A DNA stretch of 64,000 nucleotides from NCBI RefSeq assembly GCF_016907755.1, contig NZ_JAFBCN010000001.1, positions 806,001 to 870,000 on the forward strand, written 5' to 3'. The notes under the pieces were generated by a model. That model did no database searches and was not told where the DNA came from. It was given only the letters and a program-made list of their open reading frames with translations. The translations under genes were made by a program, and so were the position numbers. The DNA is from Cellulosimicrobium cellulans (GTDB taxonomy: Bacteria; Actinomycetota; Actinomycetes; Actinomycetales; Cellulomonadaceae). Below, piece after piece: positions 34,449 through 43,600 of this stretch (position 1 is the stretch's first letter; the number at the start of each line of letters is the position of its first letter).

Positions 34449-35765
34449 TCAGGGGAGGGTGCGGAGGCGGGCTGCGCGCAGCGTGAGGTAGTCGCGCTCC
34501 GCGGGGCTCGGCGTCGCCGCGGCGGCGGCCACGTACTGCCCGACGGCGGCGCGCGTCTCTCCCGCCCGCTCCAGCAGGTGCGCGCGCACGGCGGGCAGGC
34601 GGTGGCTCGTCGCGAGGGCGTCGTCGAGGCCGGCGAGGAGGGCGAGGCCCGCGCGGGGGCCGTCGACCATCGCGACCGCGACCGCCCGGTTGAGCGTGAC
34701 GTGCGGGCTCGGGTCGAGGCGCTCCAGCACCGAGTACAGCGCGAGGACCCGTTCCCAGTCCGTCGCGTCCGTGCTCGGCGCCTGCGCGTGCAGCGCCGCG
34801 ACCGCCGCCTGCACCTGGTACGACCCGACGAGCCCGTGGGGGAGCGTCGCGGTGACGATCCGGACGCCCTCGACGATCTCCGTGCGGTCCCAGCGGGAAC
34901 GGTCCTGCTCGGCGAGCGGCACGAGCTCGCCGCGTGGACCGGTCCGGGTGTCGCGCCGGGCGTCCGTGAGGAGCATGAGCGCGAGCAGGCCGCCGACCTC
35001 CGGGTCGTCCGGCAGCAGCGTGTGCACCGTGCGGGCCAGCCGGATCGCCTCGCCGGACAGGTCCGCGCGCCGCAGTGACGGTCCCGAGGTCGCGGTGTGA
35101 CCCTCGGTGAACACGACGTAGAGCACGCGCAGGACGGCGGCGAGCCGCGCGTCCCACTCGCCGGGCCCCGGTGTCGCGAACGGGCGGTCGAGCGCGGCGA
35201 GTCTGCGCTTCGCACGCGTGATGCGCTGCGTCATGGTCGCCTCGGGGACGCCGAACGCGCGGGCGATCTCCGCCGTCGTGAGCCCGCCGACGGTCCGCAG
35301 CGTCAGCGCGACGGCGCTGGCGGGCGGCAGGTCGGGGTGGCAGCACAGGAAGAAGAGGGTGAGCGAGTCGTCGACGTCGCCCGGTCCCGCTCCGTCGGCG
35401 CACTCTCCCGGCACCCCGTCGGGCGCGTCCGGTGCCGGCGAGGCCCCGGCCGCGCCCGTGAGCCCGGCCGGGGCGAGCCGCGCCGACGTCGGGTCGCGCC
35501 GCGCCGTCGTCTCCTCCCGACGGCGCCGCGCGACGTCGGCCCGGACCGTGTCCACGAGCCGGCGCTCCGCGACGCGCGCGAGCCAGGCCCGCGGGTCGTC
35601 GGGGAGCCCGTCCACCGGCCAGCGGGTCGCGGCCGCGAGCAGCGCCTCCTGCAGCGCGTCCTCGGCGTCGGCGAGGTCGCCGCAGCGCCTGACCAGGAGG
35701 CCGAGGACGCGCGGCCGGAGGTCCCGCAGCAGGTCGTCGACCGGCTCGGGGGACGTGGTGGTCAC
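34449..35765 (-). CDS. RNA polymerase sigma factor, ECF42-type with C-terminal TPR-like extension (DUF6596)
   Basis: 438 residues, GTG overlapping the stop of the YCII gene. N-terminal sigma-2 region (VLGLLVRRCGDLADAEDALQEALLAAATRWP, in part GDLADAEDALQEALL) and sigma-4 region (LRTVGGLTTAEIARAFGVPE, ATMTQRITRAKRRL), then about 200 residues of helical repeat (LLALMLLTDARRDTRT, LERLDPSPHVTLNRAVAVA). This length and order are those of ECF42 sigma factors. These lack an anti-sigma and are encoded beside DGPF/YCII proteins, as here. The stimulus is unknown. Confidence 0.92.
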   Translation of the reverse strand: MTTTSPEPVDDLLRDLRPRVLGLLVRRCGDLADAEDALQEALLAAATRWPVDGLPDDPRAWLARVAERRLVDTVRADVARRRREETTARRDPTSARLAPAGLTGAAGASPAPDAPDGVPGECADGAGPGDVDDSLTLFFLCCHPDLPPASAVALTLRTVGGLTTAEIARAFGVPEATMTQRITRAKRRLAALDRPFATPGPGEWDARLAAVLRVLYVVFTEGHTATSGPSLRRADLSGEAIRLARTVHTLLPDDPEVGGLLALMLLTDARRDTRTGPRGELVPLAEQDRSRWDRTEIVEGVRIVTATLPHGLVGSYQVQAAVAALHAQAPSTDATDWERVLALYSVLERLDPSPHVTLNRAVAVAMVDGPRAGLALLAGLDDALATSHRLPAVRAHLLERAGETRAAVGQYVAAAAATPSPAERDYLTLRAARLRTLP

Positions 35766-36163
35766 TGCTCGGACGCGGGTGCGCTCATGACCTGGCGGAC
35801 CTCGATGTACTCGCCGATCGGGGCGCCTCCAGGGCCAGGTGCGGCCGACGCCTGCGCCGCGATCTCGACCGCGCGGTCCTGGCTGTCGACGTCGACGATC
35901 CAGTAGCCCGCGAGGAACTCCTTCGACTCGGGGAACGGGCCGTCGGTGACGACGGGGGCCGCGCGGCCGTCGGACACGACGACGACGGCCTGGTCCGGCC
36001 CGGCCAGGCCCTGGGCGTCGACGAGCTCGCCCGACGCCGCGAGCTGCTCGCCGAGCGCCCGCTGGAACGCGATGTGCGCCTCGATGTCCTCCGGCGCCCA
36101 CTCGTGGATCGGGAGGTCGCAGTGCGCCGCCTGGGTGTACGTCTTCACCAGCATGTACCTCAT
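35762..36163 (-). CDS. YCII-related (DGPF) protein, ECF42 partner
   Basis: 133 residues, one YCII/DGPF domain: starts MRYMLVKTYTQAAH and contains the name-giving motif VTDGPFPESKEFLAGYWIVD. In ECF42 loci DGPF proteins are the usual target and neighbour of the sigma factor, probably small enzymes of unknown substrate. ATG is preceded by AAAGGGAACGACC. The stop overlaps the sigma factor GTG. Confidence 0.92.
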   Translation of the reverse strand: MRYMLVKTYTQAAHCDLPIHEWAPEDIEAHIAFQRALGEQLAASGELVDAQGLAGPDQAVVVVSDGRAAPVVTDGPFPESKEFLAGYWIVDVDSQDRAVEIAAQASAAPGPGGAPIGEYIEVRQVMSAPASEQ

Positions 36164-36213
36164 GGTCGTTCCCTTTCGTCGGTCGGCGCCCCGTCGGCGC
36201 CGTCACGGGGAGG

Positions 36214-36239
36214 TCGGAACCGACGGCCCGCTCCCGACA
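36214..36239 (-). promoter_or_regulatory. Candidate ECF42-type promoter for the YCII-sigma operon
   Basis: On the minus strand TGTCGG (36239-36234) and CGA (36216-36214) are separated by 17 bp. ECF42 promoters have TGTCGA-like -35 and CGA-type -10 elements, so autoregulation is plausible. Confidence 0.45.
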
Positions 36240-36258
36240 CGCCTCGGGCATGGATCTG

Positions 36259-36274
36259 TGTGATCTGGATCACA
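36259..36274. promoter_or_regulatory. CRP/GlxR-type operator
   Basis: TGTGATCTGGATCACA is a perfect TGTGA-n6-TCACA palindrome. Its centre lies about 60 bp upstream of the start point implied by the ECF-type promoter, which is the class I activator position. Confidence 0.65.
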
Positions 36275-36333
36275 TCACACGGCGGCGACGTGACGAACAT
36301 CTGCAGCCCGACCAGAACGACGTGCCGCGCTGT

Positions 36334-36388
36334 CGAGCACGACGTTGCTGTCGTCATCGGCCGTATTCCGACAGCAACGTCGTTCTCG
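36334..36388. repeat. Family A hairpin, copy 4
   Basis: Arms CGAGCACGACGTTGCTGTCG (36334-36353) and CGACAGCAACGTCGTTCTCG (36369-36388) pair with one mismatch. It lies 5 bp after the ECF sigma stop (minus strand) and upstream of the YCII promoter. Confidence 0.8.
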
Positions 36389-36393
36389 GCGGG

Positions 36394-36963
36394 TCAGGGG
36401 TTGGCGCGGAGCTGGGCCAGGCCGCGGCGCGCGTGGCTCTTGACCGTGCCGAGGGGGAGGCCGGTCTCGGCCGCGACCTGGGCGTGGGTGCGGCCCTGCG
36501 CGTACACCAGGCGCACCACCCGGCGCCGCTCGGGGGCCAGGCGTCGCAGCGCCCCCTCCATGTCGACCCGCGCGGCGACGTCGTCGGCCGGGTCGGGGAC
36601 GGCCGTCACGGGACGGCCCCGCGATGCGGCCTCGCGCCGTCGGGCCTCGCGCGCCCGCGCCGTGAGGAGGTCGGCGGCGACGTGGCGCGCGATGCCCAGG
36701 AGCCACACGGGCACCTCGCCCCGCGCCGGGTCGAACCGGTCGCGCGAGCGCCACGCGGCGAGGAACACGAGCTGGGTCGCGTCGTCGGCGTCGGACGGGT
36801 CGCCGAGGCGCCGCGCGACGACGGCCCGGACGAGCGGGGCCCAGCGGGAGTACGTGGCGGGAAGGTCGAGCCCGCGGCCGTCGTCGGCGACGCCGTCGAG
36901 CGCGCGCTCGACCCGCCTCGCGCCCTGCGCGGCGCGGGGGACACGTGCCACGGTCCCGACCAT
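36394..36963 (-). CDS. ECF RNA polymerase sigma factor
   Basis: 189 residues. Sigma-2 (RLGDPSDADDATQLVFLAAWRSRDRFD in part: DPSDADDATQLVFLAAW) and sigma-4 (LRRLAPERRRVVRLVYAQGR, VAAETGLPLGTVKSHARRGL) are typical of short ECF factors. No anti-sigma gene is adjacent. The small membrane protein upstream (37092-37280) is codirectional and could be linked. Ends with LAQLRANP 5 bp before a family A hairpin. Confidence 0.92.
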   Translation of the reverse strand: MVGTVARVPRAAQGARRVERALDGVADDGRGLDLPATYSRWAPLVRAVVARRLGDPSDADDATQLVFLAAWRSRDRFDPARGEVPVWLLGIARHVAADLLTARAREARRREAASRGRPVTAVPDPADDVAARVDMEGALRRLAPERRRVVRLVYAQGRTHAQVAAETGLPLGTVKSHARRGLAQLRANP

Positions 36964-37091
36964 CGCGTCACCGGTCCTCGTCGTCCTCCTCCCAGTGTCC
37001 GACGCCGCGGCGCGGGACGCGAGGTCGGGTGCGCGGTGCGGGGGCTCGGGGCGGTGGTGACGGTGCGCGGGCGGCCGTGCTCAGGCGGGCG

Positions 37092-37280
37092 TCAGCGGTG
37101 CACCGGACGGCGCTGGTGGACGTGCCGGTCGTGCACGGCCTTGCCGAGCTCGTAGATCGAGCCGACGAGGATCGCGGTGATGATGAGCGCGCCGAAGATC
37201 AGGAACCACTGCGACATGCCGTTCCCGATCCCCGAGACACCGATCGTCCCGCCGGATCCGGCGGCGAGCGACGCGAACAT
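37092..37280 (-). CDS. Small single-pass membrane protein, hypothetical
   Basis: 62 residues, one membrane helix (QWFLIFGALIITAILVGSIY) after a Gly/Ser-rich N-terminus; basic C-terminus. A strong GGAGGAGGTCCCC ribosome site precedes the ATG, which supports translation. Function unknown; it lies upstream of an ECF sigma gene on the same strand. Confidence 0.75.
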   Translation of the reverse strand: MFASLAAGSGGTIGVSGIGNGMSQWFLIFGALIITAILVGSIYELGKAVHDRHVHQRRPVHR

Positions 37281-37316
37281 GGGGACCTCCTCCCGAGGGG
37301 GCGGACGTGCCCTCTC

Positions 37317-37345
37317 GTCCGGGGTTCGTCCGCGTGCCCCCGGAC
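37317..37345. terminator. Terminator-like hairpin
   Basis: GTCCGGGG (37317-37324) and CCCCGGAC (37338-37345), downstream of the minus-strand small gene ending at 37383. Confidence 0.5.
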
Positions 37346-37382
37346 GGATGCGCGCGTGCGGTCCGGGTCCGGGGGTCTCGCG

Positions 37383-37589
37383 TCAGGCGACGCTGGACGG
37401 GAGCGGGGCGAACGCCGCGCGCCAGCGGCGCACGAGGCGCCGGTCGGCCGCACCCCGGGCCGCGGCCCACGCGCAGTGCTGGGTCGTCTCGCGGTGCTCC
37501 AGCAGGGCGTCGCGGTCGTGCTCGAGGGCCCAGAGCAGGGCCGTGCGCACCTCGGTGCGCGAGGGGGCGGAGGGCAGGGTGTCGTGCAT
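37383..37589 (-). CDS. Small hypothetical protein
   Basis: 68 residues, charged and probably helical (RTEVRTALLWALEHDRDALL, AADRRLVRRWRAAFAPLPS). No family recognised. The ribosome site is weak (GACGAGACGGACC). Flanked by terminator-like hairpins on both sides, so it may be a monocistronic gene. Confidence 0.5.
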   Translation of the reverse strand: MHDTLPSAPSRTEVRTALLWALEHDRDALLEHRETTQHCAWAAARGAADRRLVRRWRAAFAPLPSSVA

Positions 37590-37718
37590 GGTCCGTCTCG
37601 TCGTCGGTCGGTCTTCGGGCGGCCTGGTGACCGCTTCCACCCGACAAGACGGCACAAGTCCCCGTCTGTGACGCGAGTTCGGTGACTTTTTTCCGGAGAA
37701 CGTGTGATGCCGGTCGCA

Positions 37719-37756
37719 CGGGCCGGCCGCACGACACGTACCGTGCGGCCGGCCCG
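37719..37756. terminator. Terminator hairpin after the alpha/beta-hydrolase gene
   Basis: Perfect 15-bp arms CGGGCCGGCCGCACG (37719-37733) and CGTGCGGCCGGCCCG (37742-37756), 30 bp downstream of the minus-strand hydrolase stop. Confidence 0.7.
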
Positions 37757-37786
37757 CGACGGGCACCGTGCTGCGAGGAGCGCCGG

Positions 37787-38521
37787 TCAGGAGACCGCGT
37801 CGACCAGGACGGCCGCGAGGTCGCGCGGGCGCGAGAACATCGGCCAGTGCCCGGTGGGCAGGTCGACGTAGGTGAGGTCGGTGAGCTCGCCGAGCTCGGT
37901 GTGCAGCGGCGGGCCGGGGTTTGCCAGCTCGGCGAGCACCGCGGAAGGGATCGACGAGCAGACCGCGGTCGCGGGGACCCGCAGGCGTGCCGGGTTCGTC
38001 ACGCGCACCGGGCCACGCGCGACCGGGCCGGGCGTCGGCACCGCGCGCTCGCGGAACCGCGCGAGCGCCGCGTCGTCCAGCCCGTCGAGGCTCGACCCGC
38101 CCTCGGCCAGCGCCTCCCAGTCCGGCAGCGGGAGGTCCGCCGCCTCTGCCGGGAGGTCGGGGGAGAGCGCGGCACCGTCGACGAGGGGGCCGGTGTCGAC
38201 GTACACGATCCGCTCGATCCGGGCCGGGTCGCGGTCGGCGACCTGCTGCACGACCGGCCCGCCGCCGCTGTGGCCGACGAGCACGACCCGTCCGTCGAGC
38301 CCTTCGACGAGCCGCGCGACCGTGTCCACGTGGTCGTCGCGCGTGACGTGGGCGCGGTCCTGTGCGGTCGCGCCCGGGTCCATGCCCGGGAGCGTGACGG
38401 CGTGCGGGACGAGGCCGGCGGCCTCGAGGTGGGGGACGACGTCGTCCCACGCCCAGGCGCCCAGCCAGAAGCCGGGGACGAGGACGACGTGGAGGGGCTG
38501 GCTCGGGTCGTGGTTGCTCAT
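37787..38521 (-). CDS. Alpha/beta-fold hydrolase
   Basis: 244 residues from the ATG at 38521 (GAGGGTGGGTCC upstream). Nucleophile elbow LVGHSGGG (S85) and C-terminal H225 (LPTGHWPMF); the oxyanion HVVLVPGFWLGAWAWDDVVP is of the esterase/hydroxynitrile-lyase-like type. Substrate unknown. Divergent from a WYL-domain regulator gene with only 50 bp between starts and a palindromic operator in that gap, so the regulator very probably controls it. Confidence 0.88.
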   Translation of the reverse strand: MSNHDPSQPLHVVLVPGFWLGAWAWDDVVPHLEAAGLVPHAVTLPGMDPGATAQDRAHVTRDDHVDTVARLVEGLDGRVVLVGHSGGGPVVQQVADRDPARIERIVYVDTGPLVDGAALSPDLPAEAADLPLPDWEALAEGGSSLDGLDDAALARFRERAVPTPGPVARGPVRVTNPARLRVPATAVCSSIPSAVLAELANPGPPLHTELGELTDLTYVDLPTGHWPMFSRPRDLAAVLVDAVS

Positions 38522-38543
38522 GGACCCACCCTCGCAGGGCATC

Positions 38544-38563
38544 GGTGACACCTGTCTGTCACC
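38544..38563. promoter_or_regulatory. Operator between hydrolase and WYL regulator
   Basis: GGTGACA-CCTGTC-TGTCACC, a perfect 7-bp inverted repeat centred in the 50-bp gap between divergent starts. Confidence 0.65.
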
Positions 38564-38571
38564 ATCGTCCG

Positions 38572-39348
38572 ATGAACAGGACGGAGCGTCTCTATGCGAT
38601 CGCGGAGGAGCTGCGGCGGGCCGGGCGCACCGGCACGACGGGTCCGCGCCTCGCGGCAGCGCTCGAGGTGAGCGAGCGGACGATCAAGCGCGACGTCGCC
38701 GCGCTGCAGCAGGCCGGGTTGACGATCTGGGCGCAGGCGGGACCCGGCGGCGGCTACGTGCTCGATCCGAGCGCCTCCCTGCCCCCGGTGAACTTCACGC
38801 CCGGGCAGGCCGTCGCCGTCGCGGTCGCGCTCGCGACGCTCCCGCCGGGCAGCCCGTTCGCGGTCGACGCGCTCGCCGCGCGGGGCAAGGTGTGGGACGC
38901 GCTCGCGACCGGCGACCGCGCGCGGGCCGAGGCCCTCGCCGCGCGCGTGTGGGTGCGGCACGAGGCGAGCTCCGCGCCGCCCGGTGACGACGGCACGTCG
39001 CACGGCGCGGACGGCGGCGGGGACGTCGTCGGGCGCGCCCGCTCGCACCTCGGGGTGCTGCGCGCCGTCGAGCAGTCGCTGGCCGGGGCGCGCGTGCTCG
39101 CGATCCGCTACCGGGACGGCCGGGGCGCGACCTCGGCGCGCCGGGTCGAGCCCGTGCTGCTCGCGCACACCGAGGGGCGCTGGTACCTCGTCGCGTGGTG
39201 CCGGTCGCGCGAGGCGATCCGCTGGTTCCGCCTCGAACGCGTCGAGCGCGCCGACCTCACGGCCCAGACGTACGCGCCCCGCCCGGTCGAGGACGTCGGC
39301 GAGCCGCCCGCCGGCGCGGCGGCGGTCTACGACCCCGACCCGGCGTGA
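38572..39348 (+). CDS. YafY-like HTH/WYL-domain transcriptional regulator
   Basis: 258 residues from the ATG at 38572. N-terminal helix-turn-helix of the DeoR/HTH_11 type (RTERLYAIAEELRRAG, ALEVSERTIKRDVAALQQAG) and a C-terminal WYL domain (VLAIRYRDGRGATSARRVEP, GRWYLVAWCRSREAIRWFRL). WYL domains bind ligands that alter DNA binding. Divergent from the hydrolase, sharing an operator. Confidence 0.92.
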   Translation: MNRTERLYAIAEELRRAGRTGTTGPRLAAALEVSERTIKRDVAALQQAGLTIWAQAGPGGGYVLDPSASLPPVNFTPGQAVAVAVALATLPPGSPFAVDALAARGKVWDALATGDRARAEALAARVWVRHEASSAPPGDDGTSHGADGGGDVVGRARSHLGVLRAVEQSLAGARVLAIRYRDGRGATSARRVEPVLLAHTEGRWYLVAWCRSREAIRWFRLERVERADLTAQTYAPRPVEDVGEPPAGAAAVYDPDPA

Positions 39349-39364
39349 CGTCGCCGGCGGACCG

Positions 39365-39730
39365 TCAGTCCCCGCGCAGCACGCAGAACTCGTTGCCCTC
39401 GACGTCCGCCATCACGACGAACGTCTCCTGCTCGCCCTGGCCGACGTCGACGCGGCGCGCGCCGAGCCCCTCGAGCCGCGCGACGTCCGCGGCCTGGGCG
39501 GACGACGAGAAGTCGAGGTGCACGCGGTTCTTGACGGCCTTGCCCTCGGGGACCCGCTGGAAGACGAGGCTCGGCGGGCCGAGCACCGTCTCGCCGTCGC
39601 GCGGGTAGAGCACGGCCTCGCCGTGCGGTCCGGTCTCGCGCCCCGTCCAGCCGAGCGCGGCCTGCCAGAAGTCCGCCACGACGGCGGGGTCGGCGCAGTC
39701 GACCACGGCGCCGCTGAAGGTGAGTGTCAT
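39365..39730 (-). CDS. VOC family (glyoxalase-like) protein
   Basis: 121 residues, one VOC fold of the glyoxalase_6 type: FSGAVVDCADPAVVADFWQA, KNRVHLDFSS and the ending MADVEGNEFCVL. Likely a metal-dependent or binding protein of unknown substrate. Convergent with the WYL regulator, 16 bp apart. Confidence 0.9.
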   Translation of the reverse strand: MTLTFSGAVVDCADPAVVADFWQAALGWTGRETGPHGEAVLYPRDGETVLGPPSLVFQRVPEGKAVKNRVHLDFSSSAQAADVARLEGLGARRVDVGQGEQETFVVMADVEGNEFCVLRGD

Positions 39731-39784
39731 GGCGCCAGTGTGACGTGCGCCACCCACAGGGTCGCGCGGCGTCGGCGGGATGCG

Positions 39785-40489
39785 TCAGGCCGCGCCGGGG
39801 TCCGGTTCGACGAGCCGCCCGACGAGCGCAGGCAGCCAGTCCGCGGCCTGCGCGCGCTGCGCGGCCTCGTCGCCGTCGGGCGCGAGGAACGCGTCCCTGG
39901 CCGCGGACGTGTAGGCGCTGATGAGCACGCGCGTGGCCGCGGCGGCGTCGATGGCGAAGCGCATCCCGACGCTCGTGAGCACGCGGGTGAGGATGTCGGC
40001 CAGCTCCGTGCGGAACGACTCCTCCTGGTCGGCGAACCGCTCTGCGACCTGCGGGTCGCGCAGCGCGAGCAGCTCGAGCTCCGCGCTCATGAGGCACCAC
40101 CGGCGCTCGTCGCGGGGGTCCGCCATGACGGCCGCGACGATCGTCGCGATGGCCTCGGGGGCGATGACCCCGTCCCGCACCGGGTCGTCCGGCAGGTGCT
40201 CGACGGCAGCCTCGAGGCTCCGCATCCGCATCCGGATCTCGCGCTCGGTGAGGGCGAGGAACAGCGACTCCTTGGTGTCGAAGTTCGAGTAGAAGGCGCC
40301 GCGGGTGAAGCCCGCCGCCTCGCAGACGGCCTCGATCGACGTGCCGTTGATGCCGTGCTCGGCGAACAGCCCGTAGGCGGCGTCCAGCAGGCGCTCGCGG
40401 GTGCGCTCGCGGCGGGGGGAGAGCGGGGTCTCGCTCTCCGTGCCGCGATCGACTCGGGTCGGGTCGAGGTCGGTGGTCACGCCGGACAT
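39785..40489 (-). CDS. TetR family transcriptional regulator
   Basis: 234 residues from the ATG at 40489. N-terminal TetR helix-turn-helix (RERLLDAAYGLFAEHGINGT, EAVCEAAGFTRGAFYSNFDT) and an all-helical ligand domain. Divergent from the MMPL/YhgE export operon, with three overlapping inverted repeats between them, so it most likely represses that operon and itself. Confidence 0.94.
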   Translation of the reverse strand: MSGVTTDLDPTRVDRGTESETPLSPRRERTRERLLDAAYGLFAEHGINGTSIEAVCEAAGFTRGAFYSNFDTKESLFLALTEREIRMRMRSLEAAVEHLPDDPVRDGVIAPEAIATIVAAVMADPRDERRWCLMSAELELLALRDPQVAERFADQEESFRTELADILTRVLTSVGMRFAIDAAAATRVLISAYTSAARDAFLAPDGDEAAQRAQAADWLPALVGRLVEPDPGAA

Positions 40490-40531
40490 GCTCCCACTGT
40501 CGGACGGGCCGTCCGCACCGGGCGGCCTTGC

Positions 40532-40582
40532 GATACATGAGTGTATCCGATACGGTCGCGCATCGGATACAGCGGCGTATCC
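40532..40582. promoter_or_regulatory. Multiple TetR operators upstream of the MMPL operon
   Basis: GATACA-TGAG-TGTATC (40532-40547), GTATCCGAT (40543-40551) with ATCGGATAC (40562-40570), and GGATAC-AGCGGC-GTATCC (40565-40582). The GTATCC/GGATAC half-site recurs four times. Confidence 0.75.
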
Positions 40583-40617
40583 TGAAATCCGTCTGCACTC
40601 TCCCCAGGAGGCCGCTC

Positions 40618-43600
40618 GTGTCCTCAGCGCTGTACTCGCTCGGCCGCTGGGCGGTCGGGGCGCGCCGGCTCGTCCTCGCCGCATGGATCGGGATCCTCGT
40701 CCTCGCGGGGGCGCTCGCCGGCCTCGTCGGCCAGGGCCTCGACGACGAGGTGACGATCCCCGGCACCGAGTCCCAGGCCGCCCTGGACCGCCTCGCCGCC
40801 ACGTTCCCGCAGGTCAGCGGCGCGTCCGCCCAGGTCATCGTGGTCGCACCCGACGGTTCCACCATCGAGGACGACGCCGTCCGCGCACCCGTGGAGGACG
40901 CCGTCACCGCGCTCGGCGACGTCGCCGGCGTCGCCGCCGTCACCTCGCCCTACGACGACACCATGACCGCGTCGATCAGCGACGACGACGTCGCGACGCT
41001 CATGACGATCCAGCTCGACGAGGGGCAGAGCGAGGTCTCCGACGCCACGAAGGACGCGCTCGGCGACGTCGTCGACGACCTGGCCGCCGCCCTGCCCGAC
41101 GGCGCCCAGGCCGCGCTCGGCGGACAGCTCTTCAGCACCGAGTTCCCCACGCTCACCGTCACCGAGGCCCTCGGCCTCCTCGTCGCGCTGGTCGTGCTCG
41201 TGCTCACGTTCGGCTCGTTCGTCGCCGCCGGGCTGCCGCTCCTCAACGCCGTGATGGGCGTCGGCGTCACCATGGGCCTGCTGTTCGCCGCGACCGCCGT
41301 CGCGCAGATCAACTCCACGACGCCGATGCTCGCGGTCATGCTCGGCCTCGCCGTCGGCATCGACTACGCGCTGTTCATCGTGTCGCGGCACCGCGACGAG
41401 CTCGCGAGCGGGCTGAGCGTCGAGGAGGCCGCCGCCCGCTCCGTCGCGACGGCGGGCTCCGCCGTCATCTTCGCCGGCCTCACCGTGATGATCGCGCTCG
41501 TCGGCCTCGGCGTCGCCGGCATCCCGTTCCTCACCGTCATGGGCGTCGCCGCCGCCGTCGGCGTCGGACTCGCCGTCCTGGTCTCGATCACGCTGCTGCC
41601 CGCCATGCTGGGGTTCGCGGGCGAGCGGCTCCGCCCGAAGGCCCCGCGTCGTCGTGGACGTGGGCGACGGCGTGCGGTTGCGGGAGCGGACGGCGGAGGG
41701 TCGGCCGGGGCGACCGAGCCGCCCGGGCGACGGGCCGGACGAGCGGCGGCTGCGCCCGAGGATGCGAAGGGCGTGGTGGGCCTGATCGAGCGAGACTCCG
41801 GAGTGAGCTTGCGAACGCAGGAGGATCGCGACCGAGAGCCGGGAGCATCGCGAGGAACGAGCGATGCGGATGGTAGCCCGAGCACCTCGGGCGCAGCCGC
41901 CGCGGACCCGACCACAGCCGCCTTGAACTCGACGGAGACCACAGCGCACCGGAACCGGTTCTTCGCGGGGTGGGTGCGGACCGTCACGCGGGTCCCGCTG
42001 CTGACGATCGGGCTCGTCGTCGCGGCGATCGTGCTGCTGACGCTGCCGGCGCGGGACCTGCAGCTCGCGCTGCCCGACGCGGGGACGCTGCCCGAGGACA
42101 ACCAGGCGCGCGTGACGTACGACCTGGTGTCGGAGCACTTCGGCCCCGGCTTCAACGGGCCGCTCATCGTCACGGGCACGATCGTCACGTCGACGGACCC
42201 GGTCGGGCTCATGAACGACCTGGGCGACGAGATCGCGGGCCTGCCGGGCGTGGCGGACGTCCCGCTCGCGACGCCCAACCTCACCGCGGACACGGGCATC
42301 GTGCAGGTCGTGCCGACGGGCGCGCCGGACTCGGCGGAGACCAAGGACCTCGTCACGGAGATCCGCGCGCAGCACGACCACTTCCTCGACGCGTACGGCG
42401 TGGACCTCGCGGTCACGGGCTTCACGGCGGTGGGGATCGACGTCTCGGCGAAGCTCGGGGCGGCGCTGCTGCCGTTCGCGTTCGTCGTCGTGGGCCTGTC
42501 GCTCGTGCTGCTGACGATGGTGTTCCGGTCGATCGCGGTGCCGATCAAGGCGACGCTCGGCTACCTGTTCTCGGTGGGCGCGGCGTTCGGCGTCGTGACG
42601 CTCGTGTTCGAGCACGGGTTCCTCGCGGACGCGCTGAACGTCACCCGCCTGGGCCCGGTCATCTCGTTCATGCCGATCGTGCTCATGGGCGTGCTGTTCG
42701 GCCTCGCGATGGACTACGAGGTGTTCCTCGTGGCGCGCATCCGGGAGGACTACGTCCACTCCGGGAAGGCGCGGCGGTCGATCTTCACGGGGTTCCAGGC
42801 GTCGGCGAAGGTCGTCACCGCGGCGGCGGTCATCATGTTCGCGGTGTTCGTGGCGTTCGTGCCCGAGGGCGACATGAGCCTCAAGCCCATCGCGCTGGGA
42901 CTCGCCGTGGGCGTGCTCGTCGACGCGTTCGTCGTGCGCATGACGCTCGTGCCCGCCGTGCTGGCGATGCTCGGCGACAAGGCGTGGTGGATGCCGCGCT
43001 GGCTCGACCGGGTGCTGCCGTCGTTCGACGTCGAGGGCGAGGGGCTGTCCAAGGAGCTCGCGCTCGCGGACTGGCCGGAGCCGGGCAGCACGGACGCGGT
43101 CGTCGCGCACGACCTCGTGGTCGCCGGGGCACAGGGCCCCCTCGCGGACCAGGTCACGGTGCGCGTGCCCGACGGCGGGTCGCTCGTCGTGCACGGCAGG
43201 TCGCCCGCGGCGGTGTCGGGGGTCGTGCTGGCGCTCGCGGGACGGCTCAGGCCGGCCTCCGGCGCGCTCAAGGTGACGGGCCTCGTCCTGCCCGAGCGCG
43301 CGCTGAGCGTGCGCCGGCGGGTCGCGCTCGTCGACCTCGCGGCCGACGTCGCGGCCCTGCCCGGCGACGCCCCCGCGCCCGCCGCGCACCGCGTGCCCGC
43401 GGCGTCGAGCGTCGCCGCGCTGCTGCGCGAGGGCCCGCGGCTGCTCGCCGTCGTGGGAACCGACGCCGTCACGTCCCCCGCGGAGCGTGCGGCGCTGGCC
43501 GAGGTGCTCGCGCAGGCCACCGAGCGCGGCACGGCGGTCGTCCTGGGCGCCGTCGGGCCCGCACCCACCGACCTCGCGCCACCCGGGACCCAGGTGCTCG

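Noticed and set aside
37703-37719. TGTGA-n6-TCGCA as a second CRP site
   Set aside because: One half-site mismatched and no promoter context; the perfect site at 36259 is kept instead.
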